Source: Salegentibacter sp. 24
GTDB lineage: Bacteria > Bacteroidota > Bacteroidia > Flavobacteriales > Flavobacteriaceae
DNA: 64,000 bases
Direction of reading: 5' to 3'
NCBI RefSeq assembly: GCF_004362395.1
Contig: NZ_SNWE01000015.1
Coordinates: 1-64,000, forward strand
Shown here one piece after another: positions 9,830-18,117 of this stretch. A program made the translations under genes and the position numbers. Numbering within the stretch: the stretch's first letter is position 1; each line of letters begins with the position of its first letter. A model generated the notes under the pieces. That model was not told the origin of the DNA. It saw only the letters and a list, made by a program, of their open reading frames with translations, and searched no databases.

Positions 9830-9871
9830 CTCTTTTGGTCAAATGGCTCCTAGCCATTATTCCCAAAAGAG
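9830..9871. terminator. Two-tier hairpin after the S41 peptidase
   Basis: CTCTTTTGG (9830..9838) pairs with CCAAAAGAG (9863..9871). Inside, AATGGCT-CCT-AGCCATT (9842..9858) forms a second perfect stem. It begins 27 bases after the peptidase stop. No T-run follows, so it may be a factor-dependent terminator or an RNA-stabilising structure. Confidence 0.5.
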
Positions 9872-10265
9872 CATATCTCAGTAGGCAGATGTGTCAGTTT
9901 TCAATTCCCAGGAAGTTTGATTTATCTATTTGGATCATATAGCTGAAAGCTTCTATAGGTATGAGTTTTCTGAAGAATTACCAATAAACATGATTTAACT
10001 CTTGCTGCTAAAGAGGTTTCCTACCATTTACCTGATGGATTTCTACAAATATTATTTTTGGATTGGCTCTATTTAGTAGTAATTCGTAATGACCTTCAAA
10101 CAGGTTAGCTTTTTAACCAATTCAGGTTAATCTAATTCATAGAAGTGTTCCCTGCAAATATATTTTTGAATTTTTCTCTTTCTCAGGCATATAAAATTTA
10201 TAATCATGCGATCAGTTTCTTTAATTATCGTAAAACCTTAATTCTTTCAAGAAATTTAAATTATA
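9872..10265. other. Intergenic region upstream of nirB
   Basis: About 390 bases lie between the hairpin and the nirB control region. The frame of nirB is open back to 10145, but the extra 57 residues look like translated AT-rich noncoding DNA, not NirB. A weak GGTTA/TAACC hairpin lies near 10102. Nothing else was recognised. Confidence 0.5.
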
Positions 10266-10312
10266 TACGTATAAATACGTATTTATACTTAAATTTGAAT
10301 CAAACTTACGTA
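10266..10312 (+). promoter_or_regulatory. nirB promoter with NarL-type 7-2-7 palindrome
   Basis: TACGTAT-AA-ATACGTA (10266..10281) is a perfect inverted repeat of two heptamers separated by 2 bp, the layout known for NarL/NarP sites (TACYYMT and its complement). Further heptamer-like words follow: TACTTAA (10286..10292) and TTACGTA (10306..10312). TAAATTTG at 10290..10297 fits the Bacteroidota -7 box, and the palindrome lies where a -33 box would be. Regulation by the NarX/NarL-like pair encoded downstream is inferred. Confidence 0.65.
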
Positions 10313-10315
10313 GTT

Positions 10316-12826
10316 ATGAGGAAAATAGTTGTAGTAGGAAATGGAATGGTTGGTTATAAATTTTGTGAGAAATTAATCGCCCGTCCTGTTAGAGGAGACT
10401 TTCAAATACAGGTCTTCGGGGAAGAACCGAGTCCAGCTTATGACCGGGTGCACCTGAGTGAATATTTCTCAGAGAAAGGAAAAGATGAATTACTTATGGC
10501 TCCAAGAAGTTGGTACGAAGAAAACGGAATTCAACTACGTACTTCCTCCCTTATTGCAGAAATTAATACAGAAGAAAAGGAAGTTGTCACCTATAAAGGA
10601 GAAAAGCAAAGCTACGATTACCTGGTACTTGCCACAGGTTCTTCGGCTTTTATTCCACCTATAAAAGGTTCAGAAAAAACGGGAGTTTTTGTGTATCGTA
10701 CTACAGAAGATTTGGATGCTATAAAAACCTATGCGAAAAAACTTCGGAAGAAAAACAAATCAAAAACCACGGTGCTTGGAGGCGGACTTTTAGGACTGGA
10801 AGCAGCCAATGCTGCCAAAGAACTCGGCCTTGAAACCAGCGTGATAGAATTTGCGCCACGATTAATGCCCAGGCAATTAGATGATGCCGGTAGTAACACC
10901 CTTATTCGTAAAATAGAAAATTTAAATATAAAAATACTAACCAATAAAGCTACTTCAGAAATATGTGGGGAAGAAGAAATTGATGCACTTACCTTTACAG
11001 ATGGTTCCCGTTATGAAACTGATATGCTTATTATTTCTGCTGGAATCCGCCCACGCGATGAACTGGCAAAAACTGGCGGACTTAAAATTGGCGAACGTGG
11101 TGGGATATTGGTTAATAATAAGATGGAAACATCGGCAAAAGATGTTTACGCCATTGGAGAGGCTGCACTCTACAACAACGCTATCTACGGCCTTGTCGCC
11201 CCAGGATATAATATGGCCGAGGTTGCTGTCTCTCAAATTTGCGGTGGTGATAAAACGATGGCCGATCATATTGATATGTCCACCCAGTTAAAACTAATTG
11301 GCACCGATGTGGCCAGTTTTGGTAATCCGTTTATTGAAAATGATGAAGTATCTGCCATTACCTACGAAAATAAACGATGTGGGATTTATAAACGTATAAA
11401 CGTATCCCGCGATGGTAAAAAACTTCTCGGTGGAATTTTAGTAGGCGATGCTTCAGAGTATCAGAATTTATTCCAGATATATATCAACGGAATGAAACTC
11501 CCTGAAAACCCTGAGGATCTTATACTGGGAAGCCGGGGTGGGGAAAACACGGCCATGGGTTCAATGACCGATTTACCCGATACCGCACAAATTTGTTCCT
11601 GCGAGGCCATTTCAAAAGGAGATATCTGCAATCCACTGGAAACGGGGCAGTGCAGCTCAATGGACGATGTAGTGGCTAGAACCAAAGCCACAACAGGTTG
11701 TGGTGGCTGCAAACCTATGGTTACCGATCTTTTTAATGCTACTATGAAAACGCTGGGAAAGGAAGTAAAAGAGGTGATTTGCGAACATTTCGATTTTAAC
11801 CGACAGGAACTCCTGGATCTTATAAAAATTAATAAAGTCAAAGATTTTAATGAAGCACTAAATCTCTTCGGAAAAGGTCATGGTTGTGAAAAATGCAAAC
11901 CCGTTTTGGCTTCGATTTTTGCAAGTATTACTATGGAAACAGCCAATAAACAGGTAACCATCCAGGATAGTAACGACAAGTTTTTAGCCAATATTCAACG
12001 AAACGGGACTTATTCTATCGTTCCACGTATACCGGGCGGTGAAATTACCCCAGATAAATTAATGACTATAGGCGCCGTAGCCAAGAAATTTGACCTTTAC
12101 ACCAAAATTACCGGCGGACAACGTATTGATCTGTTTGGTGCTGAACTGCATCAACTTCCTGAAATATGGAAGGAATTAATCGATGCCGGATTTGAAAGCG
12201 GCCATGCCTATGGAAAATCTCTGCGAACGGTTAAAAGTTGTGTGGGTTCTACCTGGTGCCGTTTCGGAATGCATGAAAGTGTAAGTTTTGCCATTCAAAT
12301 CGAAGAACGCTATCGCGGTTTGCGCTCACCGCATAAATTAAAAGGAGGGGTTTCCGGTTGCATTAGAGAATGTGCTGAAGCGCGCGGAAAGGATTTTGGA
12401 ATCATTGCTGTTGAATCTGGCTGGAATTTATATGTATGCGGAAATGGAGGCGCCACCCCAAAACACGCCATTTTACTTGCTGAAGGTTTAGACGATGAAA
12501 CAACCATAAAATATCTTGATAGATTTCTGATGTATTACATCCATACGGCTGCACCATTAATGCGTACCGCTCCCTGGCTGGAAAAATTGGACGGAGGCAT
12601 TGAACACCTAAAAAAAGTAGTAATCGAAGATTCTTTAGGTATTGCCGAAGATCTAGAAAAAGAAATGGAGGGGCTAATTACCAATTACGAATGTGAATGG
12701 AAACAGGCTATAGAGGACCCGGAAATGATGAAGCGTTTTAAACATTTTGTCAATTCAGATGAAGGAGATGATAACATTAGTTATGTCCCCCTTCGTGACC
12801 AAAAAATGCCGAGAGCGTGGACCTAA
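10316..12826 (+). CDS. nirB: Assimilatory nitrite reductase [NAD(P)H], large subunit
   Basis: NirB reduces nitrite to ammonium in the cytoplasm with six electrons from NAD(P)H. The start at 10316 (MRKIVVVGNGMVGYKF) gives 836 residues, the family length, and puts the FAD-binding GxGMxG at the N-terminus. Order of domains: FAD/NAD oxidoreductase (1 to about 400, with GGGLLGLEAA for NAD), BFD-type [2Fe-2S] domain (CSCEAI...CGGC), a second degenerate BFD-like copy (CEKC), then the sulfite/nitrite reductase half-domains. C642-x5-C648 and C682-x3-C686 should hold the 4Fe-4S/siroheme centre. It is the first gene of the nirB-nirD-DUF4202-sensor group and has NarL-like boxes in front. Confidence 0.96.
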   Translation: MRKIVVVGNGMVGYKFCEKLIARPVRGDFQIQVFGEEPSPAYDRVHLSEYFSEKGKDELLMAPRSWYEENGIQLRTSSLIAEINTEEKEVVTYKGEKQSYDYLVLATGSSAFIPPIKGSEKTGVFVYRTTEDLDAIKTYAKKLRKKNKSKTTVLGGGLLGLEAANAAKELGLETSVIEFAPRLMPRQLDDAGSNTLIRKIENLNIKILTNKATSEICGEEEIDALTFTDGSRYETDMLIISAGIRPRDELAKTGGLKIGERGGILVNNKMETSAKDVYAIGEAALYNNAIYGLVAPGYNMAEVAVSQICGGDKTMADHIDMSTQLKLIGTDVASFGNPFIENDEVSAITYENKRCGIYKRINVSRDGKKLLGGILVGDASEYQNLFQIYINGMKLPENPEDLILGSRGGENTAMGSMTDLPDTAQICSCEAISKGDICNPLETGQCSSMDDVVARTKATTGCGGCKPMVTDLFNATMKTLGKEVKEVICEHFDFNRQELLDLIKINKVKDFNEALNLFGKGHGCEKCKPVLASIFASITMETANKQVTIQDSNDKFLANIQRNGTYSIVPRIPGGEITPDKLMTIGAVAKKFDLYTKITGGQRIDLFGAELHQLPEIWKELIDAGFESGHAYGKSLRTVKSCVGSTWCRFGMHESVSFAIQIEERYRGLRSPHKLKGGVSGCIRECAEARGKDFGIIAVESGWNLYVCGNGGATPKHAILLAEGLDDETTIKYLDRFLMYYIHTAAPLMRTAPWLEKLDGGIEHLKKVVIEDSLGIAEDLEKEMEGLITNYECEWKQAIEDPEMMKRFKHFVNSDEGDDNISYVPLRDQKMPRAWT

Positions 12827-12872
12827 GTTTAAAAGGCTTTCGAATCAATTCCTAATATCAAACTTTAAAACA

Positions 12873-13250
12873 ATGCAAGAATTATTAGCTCAATACCAAA
12901 GTGTAGCGTTACCAGAAGTAGTAAGATGGGTAAATGTAGGGAAAGCCGAAGAATTTCCTGAAAATGGTGGTGCCTGCATAAAATATAAAAATAAGCAAAT
13001 TGCGGTATTTAATTTTACCCGGGAATCATCATGGTATGCCTGCCAGAACCTTTGTCCGCATAAACTTGAAATGGTGCTATCTCGCGGGATGATCGGCGAT
13101 AAAGAAGGAATTCCAAAAGTAGCATGCCCTATGCATAAAAAAACCTTTTCCTTAAAAGACGGGAATAACCTTAATGGTGAGGATTATAAAATTGCCGTCT
13201 ATCCCGTTAAAATTGAATCAGAAAATGTCTATATTGGTTTTATAGATTAA
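12873..13250 (+). CDS. nirD: NirD-like Rieske subunit of nitrite reductase
   Basis: The start at 12873 (MQELLAQYQSVALPEVVRW) is preferred over an in-frame ATG inside nirB because it leaves a 46-base spacer and removes a non-homologous 42-residue leader. The 125-residue protein carries a complete Rieske motif: C61-P-H63 and C85-P-M-H88, the ligands of a [2Fe-2S] cluster. Many NirD proteins have lost these ligands, so this one belongs to the cluster-bearing type. It is expected to pair with NirB and help electron transfer or folding in nitrite reduction. Confidence 0.9.
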   Translation: MQELLAQYQSVALPEVVRWVNVGKAEEFPENGGACIKYKNKQIAVFNFTRESSWYACQNLCPHKLEMVLSRGMIGDKEGIPKVACPMHKKTFSLKDGNNLNGEDYKIAVYPVKIESENVYIGFID

Positions 13251-13261
13251 GAAACCTCCCA

Positions 13262-13840
13262 ATGAGTAAATTCCAGAAAGCCATACAGCATATAGACCAA
13301 AAAAATGCTGAAGACCCTAATTTAGAAAAAGCAAATGGAAAGGAATTTCCGAAAGAATTACTGTATTCAAAGCGTATGACGGATAAGTTGCTGGATTTTC
13401 ATCCGCAGGCTTCCCAAGAATTACAAATTGCCGTACGTGCCCAACATATTTGTCGTTGGAAAGTACCGCGCGACACCTACCCTATGAACCGGGTTGGATA
13501 CTTAAAATGGCGCGAAGAACTTAAAAAAACCCACGCTGAAATTACATATGAAATTTTGGATGATGTAGGTTATGATCAAGAATTTCTTGACCGGGTTTCT
13601 TTTTTGATTAAAAAAAAGCATATTAAAAAAGACGAAGAATCTCAAATTATGGAAGATGTAGTGTGCCTGGTTTTCCTTGAACATTATTTTGAAGATTTTG
13701 CAGCAAAACATAATGATGAAAAAATAATAGACATTGTAAAGAAAACCTGGGCTAAAATGTCGCCTGAAGGCCACGAAGCTGCCCTTAAACTCGCCCTTTC
13801 CAATCGCAGCGAAACTCTAATACAAGAAGCTTTAAAATAG
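13262..13840 (+). CDS. DUF4202-family protein
   Basis: The protein has 192 residues and no signal peptide or membrane segment. The conserved core RAQHICRWKVPRDTYP followed by NRVGYLKWREELKKTHAE is the signature of the DUF4202 family. Several His, Arg and Asp residues are spread through an all-helical protein, which recalls metal-dependent HD-type folds, but no activity is established. It starts 11 bases after nirD and ends 3 bases before the nitrate-sensor gene, so it is co-transcribed with nitrite reduction. A maintenance or regulatory role in nitrate/nitrite metabolism is inferred only from this position. Confidence 0.85.
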   Translation: MSKFQKAIQHIDQKNAEDPNLEKANGKEFPKELLYSKRMTDKLLDFHPQASQELQIAVRAQHICRWKVPRDTYPMNRVGYLKWREELKKTHAEITYEILDDVGYDQEFLDRVSFLIKKKHIKKDEESQIMEDVVCLVFLEHYFEDFAAKHNDEKIIDIVKKTWAKMSPEGHEAALKLALSNRSETLIQEALK

Positions 13841-13843
13841 ATA

Positions 13844-15661
13844 ATGGCATCGCATAGCTCTCTAGACCAACACACTTTTATTAAACTTAGAAAGCTATAT
13901 ATTCTGGCACTAACGGCTATTGCGCTTTCGGTAATCATTAGTCAATTATTCATAGGCAAGTTTCTAGAGGAACAGGAAGGAGATTCCAAACTTATCAATA
14001 TCTCCGGGCGCCAGCGAATGCTCAGCCAGAAACTCACCAAAGAAAGCCTTTTACTCCTTGAAACTGAAACTATAAACGAGCGCAATAACATTGTACAAAA
14101 CCTGGAAGAAAGCCTTACTCGTTGGGCGCATTCTCACGAAATTTTACAAAATGGCAGTGACAGTTTAAATATTGCTTCAGTACAGAGCGATGAAATTGAA
14201 GACAAATTCAATGACATTCAACCTTATTTTGAAGCTATTAGTGAAGCATCCCAGAATTTAATACTGAAAATAGAAGAAAACCCCGGCCGTCCTATAGAAG
14301 ATTTTTCAGCTGATATAGGAAAAATTCAAGAAAATGAAGCCGCTTTTCTTGAAATTATGGACGCTATAGTAAATCAGTATGACCAGGAAGCACATAGACG
14401 GGTGGAGCGACTACAAAACCTGGAATTATTTTTAACCATTTTTACGCTTTCAATTTTATTACTGGAATTTTTCTTCATCTTTTTACCCACGGCCAAAGGA
14501 GTTCAAAGCAATATTAAAAATCTCTTGCACGCCGAATCCCGGGCCGTTAAAATGGCCCGGGATGCTGACGCCGTAAGAGAGGCCCGGGAAAAATCGGTAA
14601 AAGAATTACGGGCGCTTGGGCAGGCAATGGATAAAATATTACTTTTTGCCCGAATTACCCCAAATGGTGATATTTTGCATATTGGCGACCGGTTTTCAAA
14701 GCTATTTCAGTATAAAAAATTTAATATGGAGACTAAATTCTCCGAAGTTTTATCACCTAAAGAAAACGAACAACTCAATATTGAAAAACTTATTTCAGCG
14801 CATAAAAGATCAGGCTGGCAGGGGGAAGTAAAAGCTTCGACAAAAGAAAAAAAAGATATTTGGCTTGAGCTTTCTATAGTTCCGTTTCAACCCGAAAAAG
14901 ATAAAACCGAACTTACCATAATTGGGGTAGATATCACGAAAAATAAAGAATCCCAATTAAAAATCGAGGAACTTACCCGCCAGAGTTACGAAGAAAAGAT
15001 GCGGCAACAGGGACTGATTGCGAAAAAAATTATTGAAAATCAGGAAAATGAACAAAACCGGATTGCTAAAGATATTCATGACGGAATTGGCCAAATGCTA
15101 ACCGGACTTAAATATAACCTGGAAAGTATAGACTTTAAGTACCCGGAAAAGGCAGAAAGTAAAATTGAAAATTTAAAGGAATTAAGTACAAGAATTATTC
15201 AGGGCGTGAGGGCTGCTACCTTCAATCTAACTCCTCCTGAACTTACTGATCACGGGATTGTACCGGCCCTTCAAAAACTTACCCAAGAGCTTTCAAAATT
15301 AACCGGAAAAAATATTATTTTATTCAATAAAACCGGGTTTTCACAGCGATTGGGAAATATTATTGAAATCAACCTTTACCGCATCACCCAGGAAGCTGTC
15401 AATAACGCTATTAAATATGCTGATTCCACCCATATTATTGTGAGTGTAAGCCACAGTAAAGAAATTTTAAGTATTAGCATTGAAGATAACGGCAAAGGAT
15501 TTGATCCCGAAAGTATTTCAGCAGAAGAAAGCGGTTATCGTGGAATGGGACTCACCTTTATGAAAGAGCGTGTGAAATTTATAGACAGTCGACTTTTCAT
15601 TAATTCCTCTCCTGGAGAAGGGACACGAGTAACGCTTAATCTTCCATTACAACAAGAGTAG
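13844..15661 (+). CDS. NarX-like nitrate/nitrite sensor histidine kinase
   Basis: The protein has 605 residues. One membrane helix lies at about 15-36 and another at about 190-212, enclosing a periplasmic helical domain. Just after the first helix, residues 52-65 read NISGRQRMLSQKLT, the P-box-like motif of NarX/PilJ-type sensors, where NarX binds nitrate. A PAS-like segment (about 260-370) is followed by a HisKA_3 dimerisation helix with His412 (KDIHDGIGQML) and a HATPase_c domain (NNAIKYA, DNGKGFD, GYRGMGLTFMKERV). It should sense nitrate or nitrite outside and phosphorylate the NarL-like regulator encoded 49 bases downstream. The short spacing after the DUF4202 gene shows it belongs to the nirB operon. 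Confidence 0.9.
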   Translation: MASHSSLDQHTFIKLRKLYILALTAIALSVIISQLFIGKFLEEQEGDSKLINISGRQRMLSQKLTKESLLLLETETINERNNIVQNLEESLTRWAHSHEILQNGSDSLNIASVQSDEIEDKFNDIQPYFEAISEASQNLILKIEENPGRPIEDFSADIGKIQENEAAFLEIMDAIVNQYDQEAHRRVERLQNLELFLTIFTLSILLLEFFFIFLPTAKGVQSNIKNLLHAESRAVKMARDADAVREAREKSVKELRALGQAMDKILLFARITPNGDILHIGDRFSKLFQYKKFNMETKFSEVLSPKENEQLNIEKLISAHKRSGWQGEVKASTKEKKDIWLELSIVPFQPEKDKTELTIIGVDITKNKESQLKIEELTRQSYEEKMRQQGLIAKKIIENQENEQNRIAKDIHDGIGQMLTGLKYNLESIDFKYPEKAESKIENLKELSTRIIQGVRAATFNLTPPELTDHGIVPALQKLTQELSKLTGKNIILFNKTGFSQRLGNIIEINLYRITQEAVNNAIKYADSTHIIVSVSHSKEILSISIEDNGKGFDPESISAEESGYRGMGLTFMKERVKFIDSRLFINSSPGEGTRVTLNLPLQQE

Positions 15662-15675
15662 ACTTATATTTAAAA

Positions 15676-15695
15676 ATGCGTATTTTCGTACGTAT
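15676..15695 (+). promoter_or_regulatory. NarL-like heptamers before the response regulator
   Basis: In the 49-base gap between kinase and regulator, ATGCGTA (15676..15682, complement TACGCAT) and TACGTAT (15689..15695) match the heptamer words found at nirB and moeA. Here they diverge with a 6-bp gap, so the geometry is not the 7-2-7 form. They could support autoregulation of the regulator gene. Confidence 0.4.
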
Positions 15696-15710
15696 AAAAT
15701 CAAAACGATT

Positions 15711-16379
15711 ATGGGGCAAACCAAAATTCTTTTAGCCGATGACCACGAATTAGTACGTGATGGCATTAATGCCCTATTGGAAAATGAGGAAAACCTAACT
15801 GTGGTAAATGAGGCGGCCAACGGAAAGGAAGCTCTTGAAATCATTGAAAAAGATACGCCTGATTTACTTATTGTAGATATTAGAATGCCAGAACTAAACG
15901 GCATTGAAGTAGTAAAAAAAGTAAAAAAGGATTTTCCAACTCTAAAAACTCTAGTTCTTTCTATGCACGATTCCACCGAATACGTAGTACAATGCGTAGA
16001 AGCAGGCGCAGATGGTTATTTATTAAAAGGATCCAGCAAGGAAGAATTCCTTAAAGCCATTAATAAGATTGCTGGCGGAGGGAAATATTTTAGTGGTGAT
16101 ATTTCTGCAATTATCGTGAACAATTTTGTGAATGGAGGTTCTGAAAAGCGTGTAGATGCAAGCGCTCAACAACAGGATCCTGCACTAAACATACTTACCA
16201 AAAGGGAGAAACAAATCCTGGAACTTATTTTGAAAGGAAAAAATAACCAGGAAATTGGCGATAAGCTTGAAATTAGTAAGCGAACTGCAGAAGCCCACCG
16301 ATTTAATTTGATGAAAAAACTAGAAGTAAAAAACCTTATGGAACTCACCCATAAATCCCGCGAGCTTAATTTAATTTAA
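15711..16379 (+). CDS. NarL/FixJ-type response regulator
   Basis: The protein has 222 residues. The receiver domain covers about 1-120, with the acidic pair in LLADDHELVRDG, the phospho-accepting Asp56 (LIVDIRMPELNG) and the conserved Lys in YLLKGSSKEEF. The C-terminal LuxR-type HTH (about 155-215) contains LTKREKQILELILKGKNNQEIG and the recognition helix SKRTAEAHRFNLMKKL. It is encoded directly after the NarX-like kinase and is its obvious partner. The heptamer palindromes upstream of nirB, narK and moeA have the layout bound by NarL proteins, so this is the best candidate for the regulator of the whole island. Confidence 0.92.
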   Translation: MGQTKILLADDHELVRDGINALLENEENLTVVNEAANGKEALEIIEKDTPDLLIVDIRMPELNGIEVVKKVKKDFPTLKTLVLSMHDSTEYVVQCVEAGADGYLLKGSSKEEFLKAINKIAGGGKYFSGDISAIIVNNFVNGGSEKRVDASAQQQDPALNILTKREKQILELILKGKNNQEIGDKLEISKRTAEAHRFNLMKKLEVKNLMELTHKSRELNLI

Positions 16380-16563
16380 CCATATGTCCCTATACCAAAA
16401 CAATCTGGGCACCTTTTGAACTCATTTTATTTTCAAGCTTACTGCTAAATACTATCTCTTACCCGAAAATTGATAATTTACCCCTTAAGTTTTTGAACAT
16501 TTATAATTCTAAAGCTTCCTTTTTCCAATTTTCGTATTAATTCATCTTTACTTATTTTTCTAA

Positions 16564-16600
16564 GTATTTATACTTATTTTTAAATACTTAAAACTAAGTA
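16564..16600 (+). promoter_or_regulatory. narK control region with NarL-type palindrome
   Basis: TACTTAA-AA-CTAAGTA (16585..16600) is an inverted heptamer pair with 2-bp spacing. Including flanks, the repeat AATACTTA-AAAC-TAAGTATT is perfect over 8-bp arms. Upstream lies TACTTAT (16571..16577), an exact fit to TACYYMT, and a reverse copy (AAGTA) starts near 16562. The palindrome ends 2 bases before the narK ATG, so it overlaps the ribosome-binding region. Confidence 0.55.
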
Positions 16601-16602
16601 TT

Positions 16603-18003
16603 ATGAAAGATGTGATCACTGGTAAAGCAACTAAATTAGATTTAAGAAATTTAAAAAGTATCCCAATAAGAACATTTTGGATTTCGGCCATAGCCTTTTT
16701 TATCTGCTTTTTTTCCTGGTTTGGAATTGTACCCTTTATGCCCCAGGTAGAAGAAGATTTAGGACTTAGTCCATCCCAAAAATGGAACGCTATTATCCTG
16801 GCTGTCTCGGGAACAGTATTTGCCCGTCTACTTATAGGCAAATTATGCGATAAGTACGGCCCTAGGATTTGTTACACCTGGTTACTGATGTTAGGAGCCA
16901 TTCCCACTATTCTATGCGGGCTGGTGCAAACCCCTCTGCAATTCCAGCTTTGTCGTTTATTTATGGGGTTCATCGGGGCCTCATTCGTAATAACACAGGT
17001 GCATACTTCACTGATGTTCGCGTCTAATGTAGTGGGCACGGCTAATGCAACTTCTGCCGGCTGGGGTAACCTGGGTGGTGGTGCAAATAGGTTGGGAATG
17101 CCATTAATTGCCGCCGGCCTCGTTGCTTTCGGAGTGGCGGAAGCCGAAGTCTGGCGTTATGCCATGGTAGTGGCCGGACTGGTATGTTTCATTATGGGTT
17201 TTGTTTATTATTTCTTTACCCAGGATACCCCGGAAGGAAATTTTTCAGACTTAAAAAAATCGGGAAAAAGAATTCCCATTAAAAAAGATCAAAACGGCTT
17301 CTTAACCGCTATCAAAGATTATCGCGTATGGATACTTTTTGTAGTTTACGGAGTTTGCTTCGGAATAGAACTTACCGTTTACGGGACCATGGACAGCTAC
17401 TTGCAAAACACTTTTAACCTGGAACGCGTAACAGCCGGAAACATTATTTTAGGCTTCGCACTAATGAACCTTTTTGCCAGGACCCTGGGCGGATACTTTG
17501 GTGATAAATCAGGAGAAAAAGGTGGGTTAAGGGGTCGTGTATTCTTTCTTACCCTAATTCTAATTGCCGAAGGTGTTATACTTTCGTTATTCTCCATGGC
17601 CGGAAGCCTTATTATAGCCATTGTACTCCTCACTGCATTCAGCCTAGCTGTACAAATGGCCGAAGGTGCCACATTTGCCGTGGTCCCGTTTATCAATAAA
17701 AAGGCCATCGGCTCTATCTCCGGAATTGTAGGTGCTGGCGGAAATGTTGGGGCGTTTTTAGCAGCATTATTCCTAAAAATTAAATCAGTTGCAGCCGAAG
17801 AAGCAGCAATTGCGGCTAACCAAGGACGTAGCAGTGAAATTGTTGAAGCAGCAAGAGCTTCGGCATCTTCAGCAGCAATTTCTGATGCTTTTCTATGGAT
17901 TGGTTTCAGCATTCTAGCCGCAGGACTCGTTAGCCTGGCAATTCGTTTCTCACACGAAGACGAAAAAAAGGCCGCAATAGAGTTACGTCATCAAAATGCC
18001 TAA
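16603..18003 (+). CDS. narK: NarK-type nitrate/nitrite MFS transporter
   Basis: The 466-residue protein has about 12 hydrophobic segments and the two nitrate signatures of the NarK/NNP family: AGWGNLGGGANRLGMP (about 146-161) and VGAGGNVGAFLAALF (about 380-394). Arg residues in the early helices (FARLLIGKLCDKYGPR) match the substrate-binding and MFS loop motifs. It sits in the inner membrane and brings nitrate in, or exchanges nitrate for nitrite, to feed the cytoplasmic reductase encoded next. It is placed between the regulator and the nitrate reductase gene, with its own NarL-like sites. Confidence 0.95.
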   Translation: MKDVITGKATKLDLRNLKSIPIRTFWISAIAFFICFFSWFGIVPFMPQVEEDLGLSPSQKWNAIILAVSGTVFARLLIGKLCDKYGPRICYTWLLMLGAIPTILCGLVQTPLQFQLCRLFMGFIGASFVITQVHTSLMFASNVVGTANATSAGWGNLGGGANRLGMPLIAAGLVAFGVAEAEVWRYAMVVAGLVCFIMGFVYYFFTQDTPEGNFSDLKKSGKRIPIKKDQNGFLTAIKDYRVWILFVVYGVCFGIELTVYGTMDSYLQNTFNLERVTAGNIILGFALMNLFARTLGGYFGDKSGEKGGLRGRVFFLTLILIAEGVILSLFSMAGSLIIAIVLLTAFSLAVQMAEGATFAVVPFINKKAIGSISGIVGAGGNVGAFLAALFLKIKSVAAEEAAIAANQGRSSEIVEAARASASSAAISDAFLWIGFSILAAGLVSLAIRFSHEDEKKAAIELRHQNA

Positions 18004-18071
18004 AAAGTCTTTAATAAACGCCCGAATTATATGAAGATTTAGCAGAAAAAACCCCTTCTTTTAATAAATTA

Positions 18072-18099
18072 TAAGCGCTTAATAACCAGCGTTTAAGTA
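18072..18099 (+). promoter_or_regulatory. Possible control sites upstream of nitrate reductase
   Basis: TAAGCGCTTA (18072..18081) is a perfect 10-bp palindrome, and TTAAGTA (18093..18099, complement TACTTAA) is one NarL-like heptamer of the type seen at narK. Only a single heptamer is present, so evidence of direct control is weak; read-through from narK (114 bases upstream) is the alternative. Confidence 0.3.
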
Positions 18100-18117
18100 T
18101 ATTTTGTCGCTGAGTTT

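Noticed and set aside
10145-10315. Extended NirB start giving a 57-residue N-terminal addition.
   Set aside because: The addition is not NirB-like, covers the promoter palindromes, and the FAD motif fits the start at 10316.
12747-12872. Longer NirD start inside nirB.
   Set aside because: The added 42 residues come from nirB sequence in another frame; the Rieske protein fits a start at 12873.
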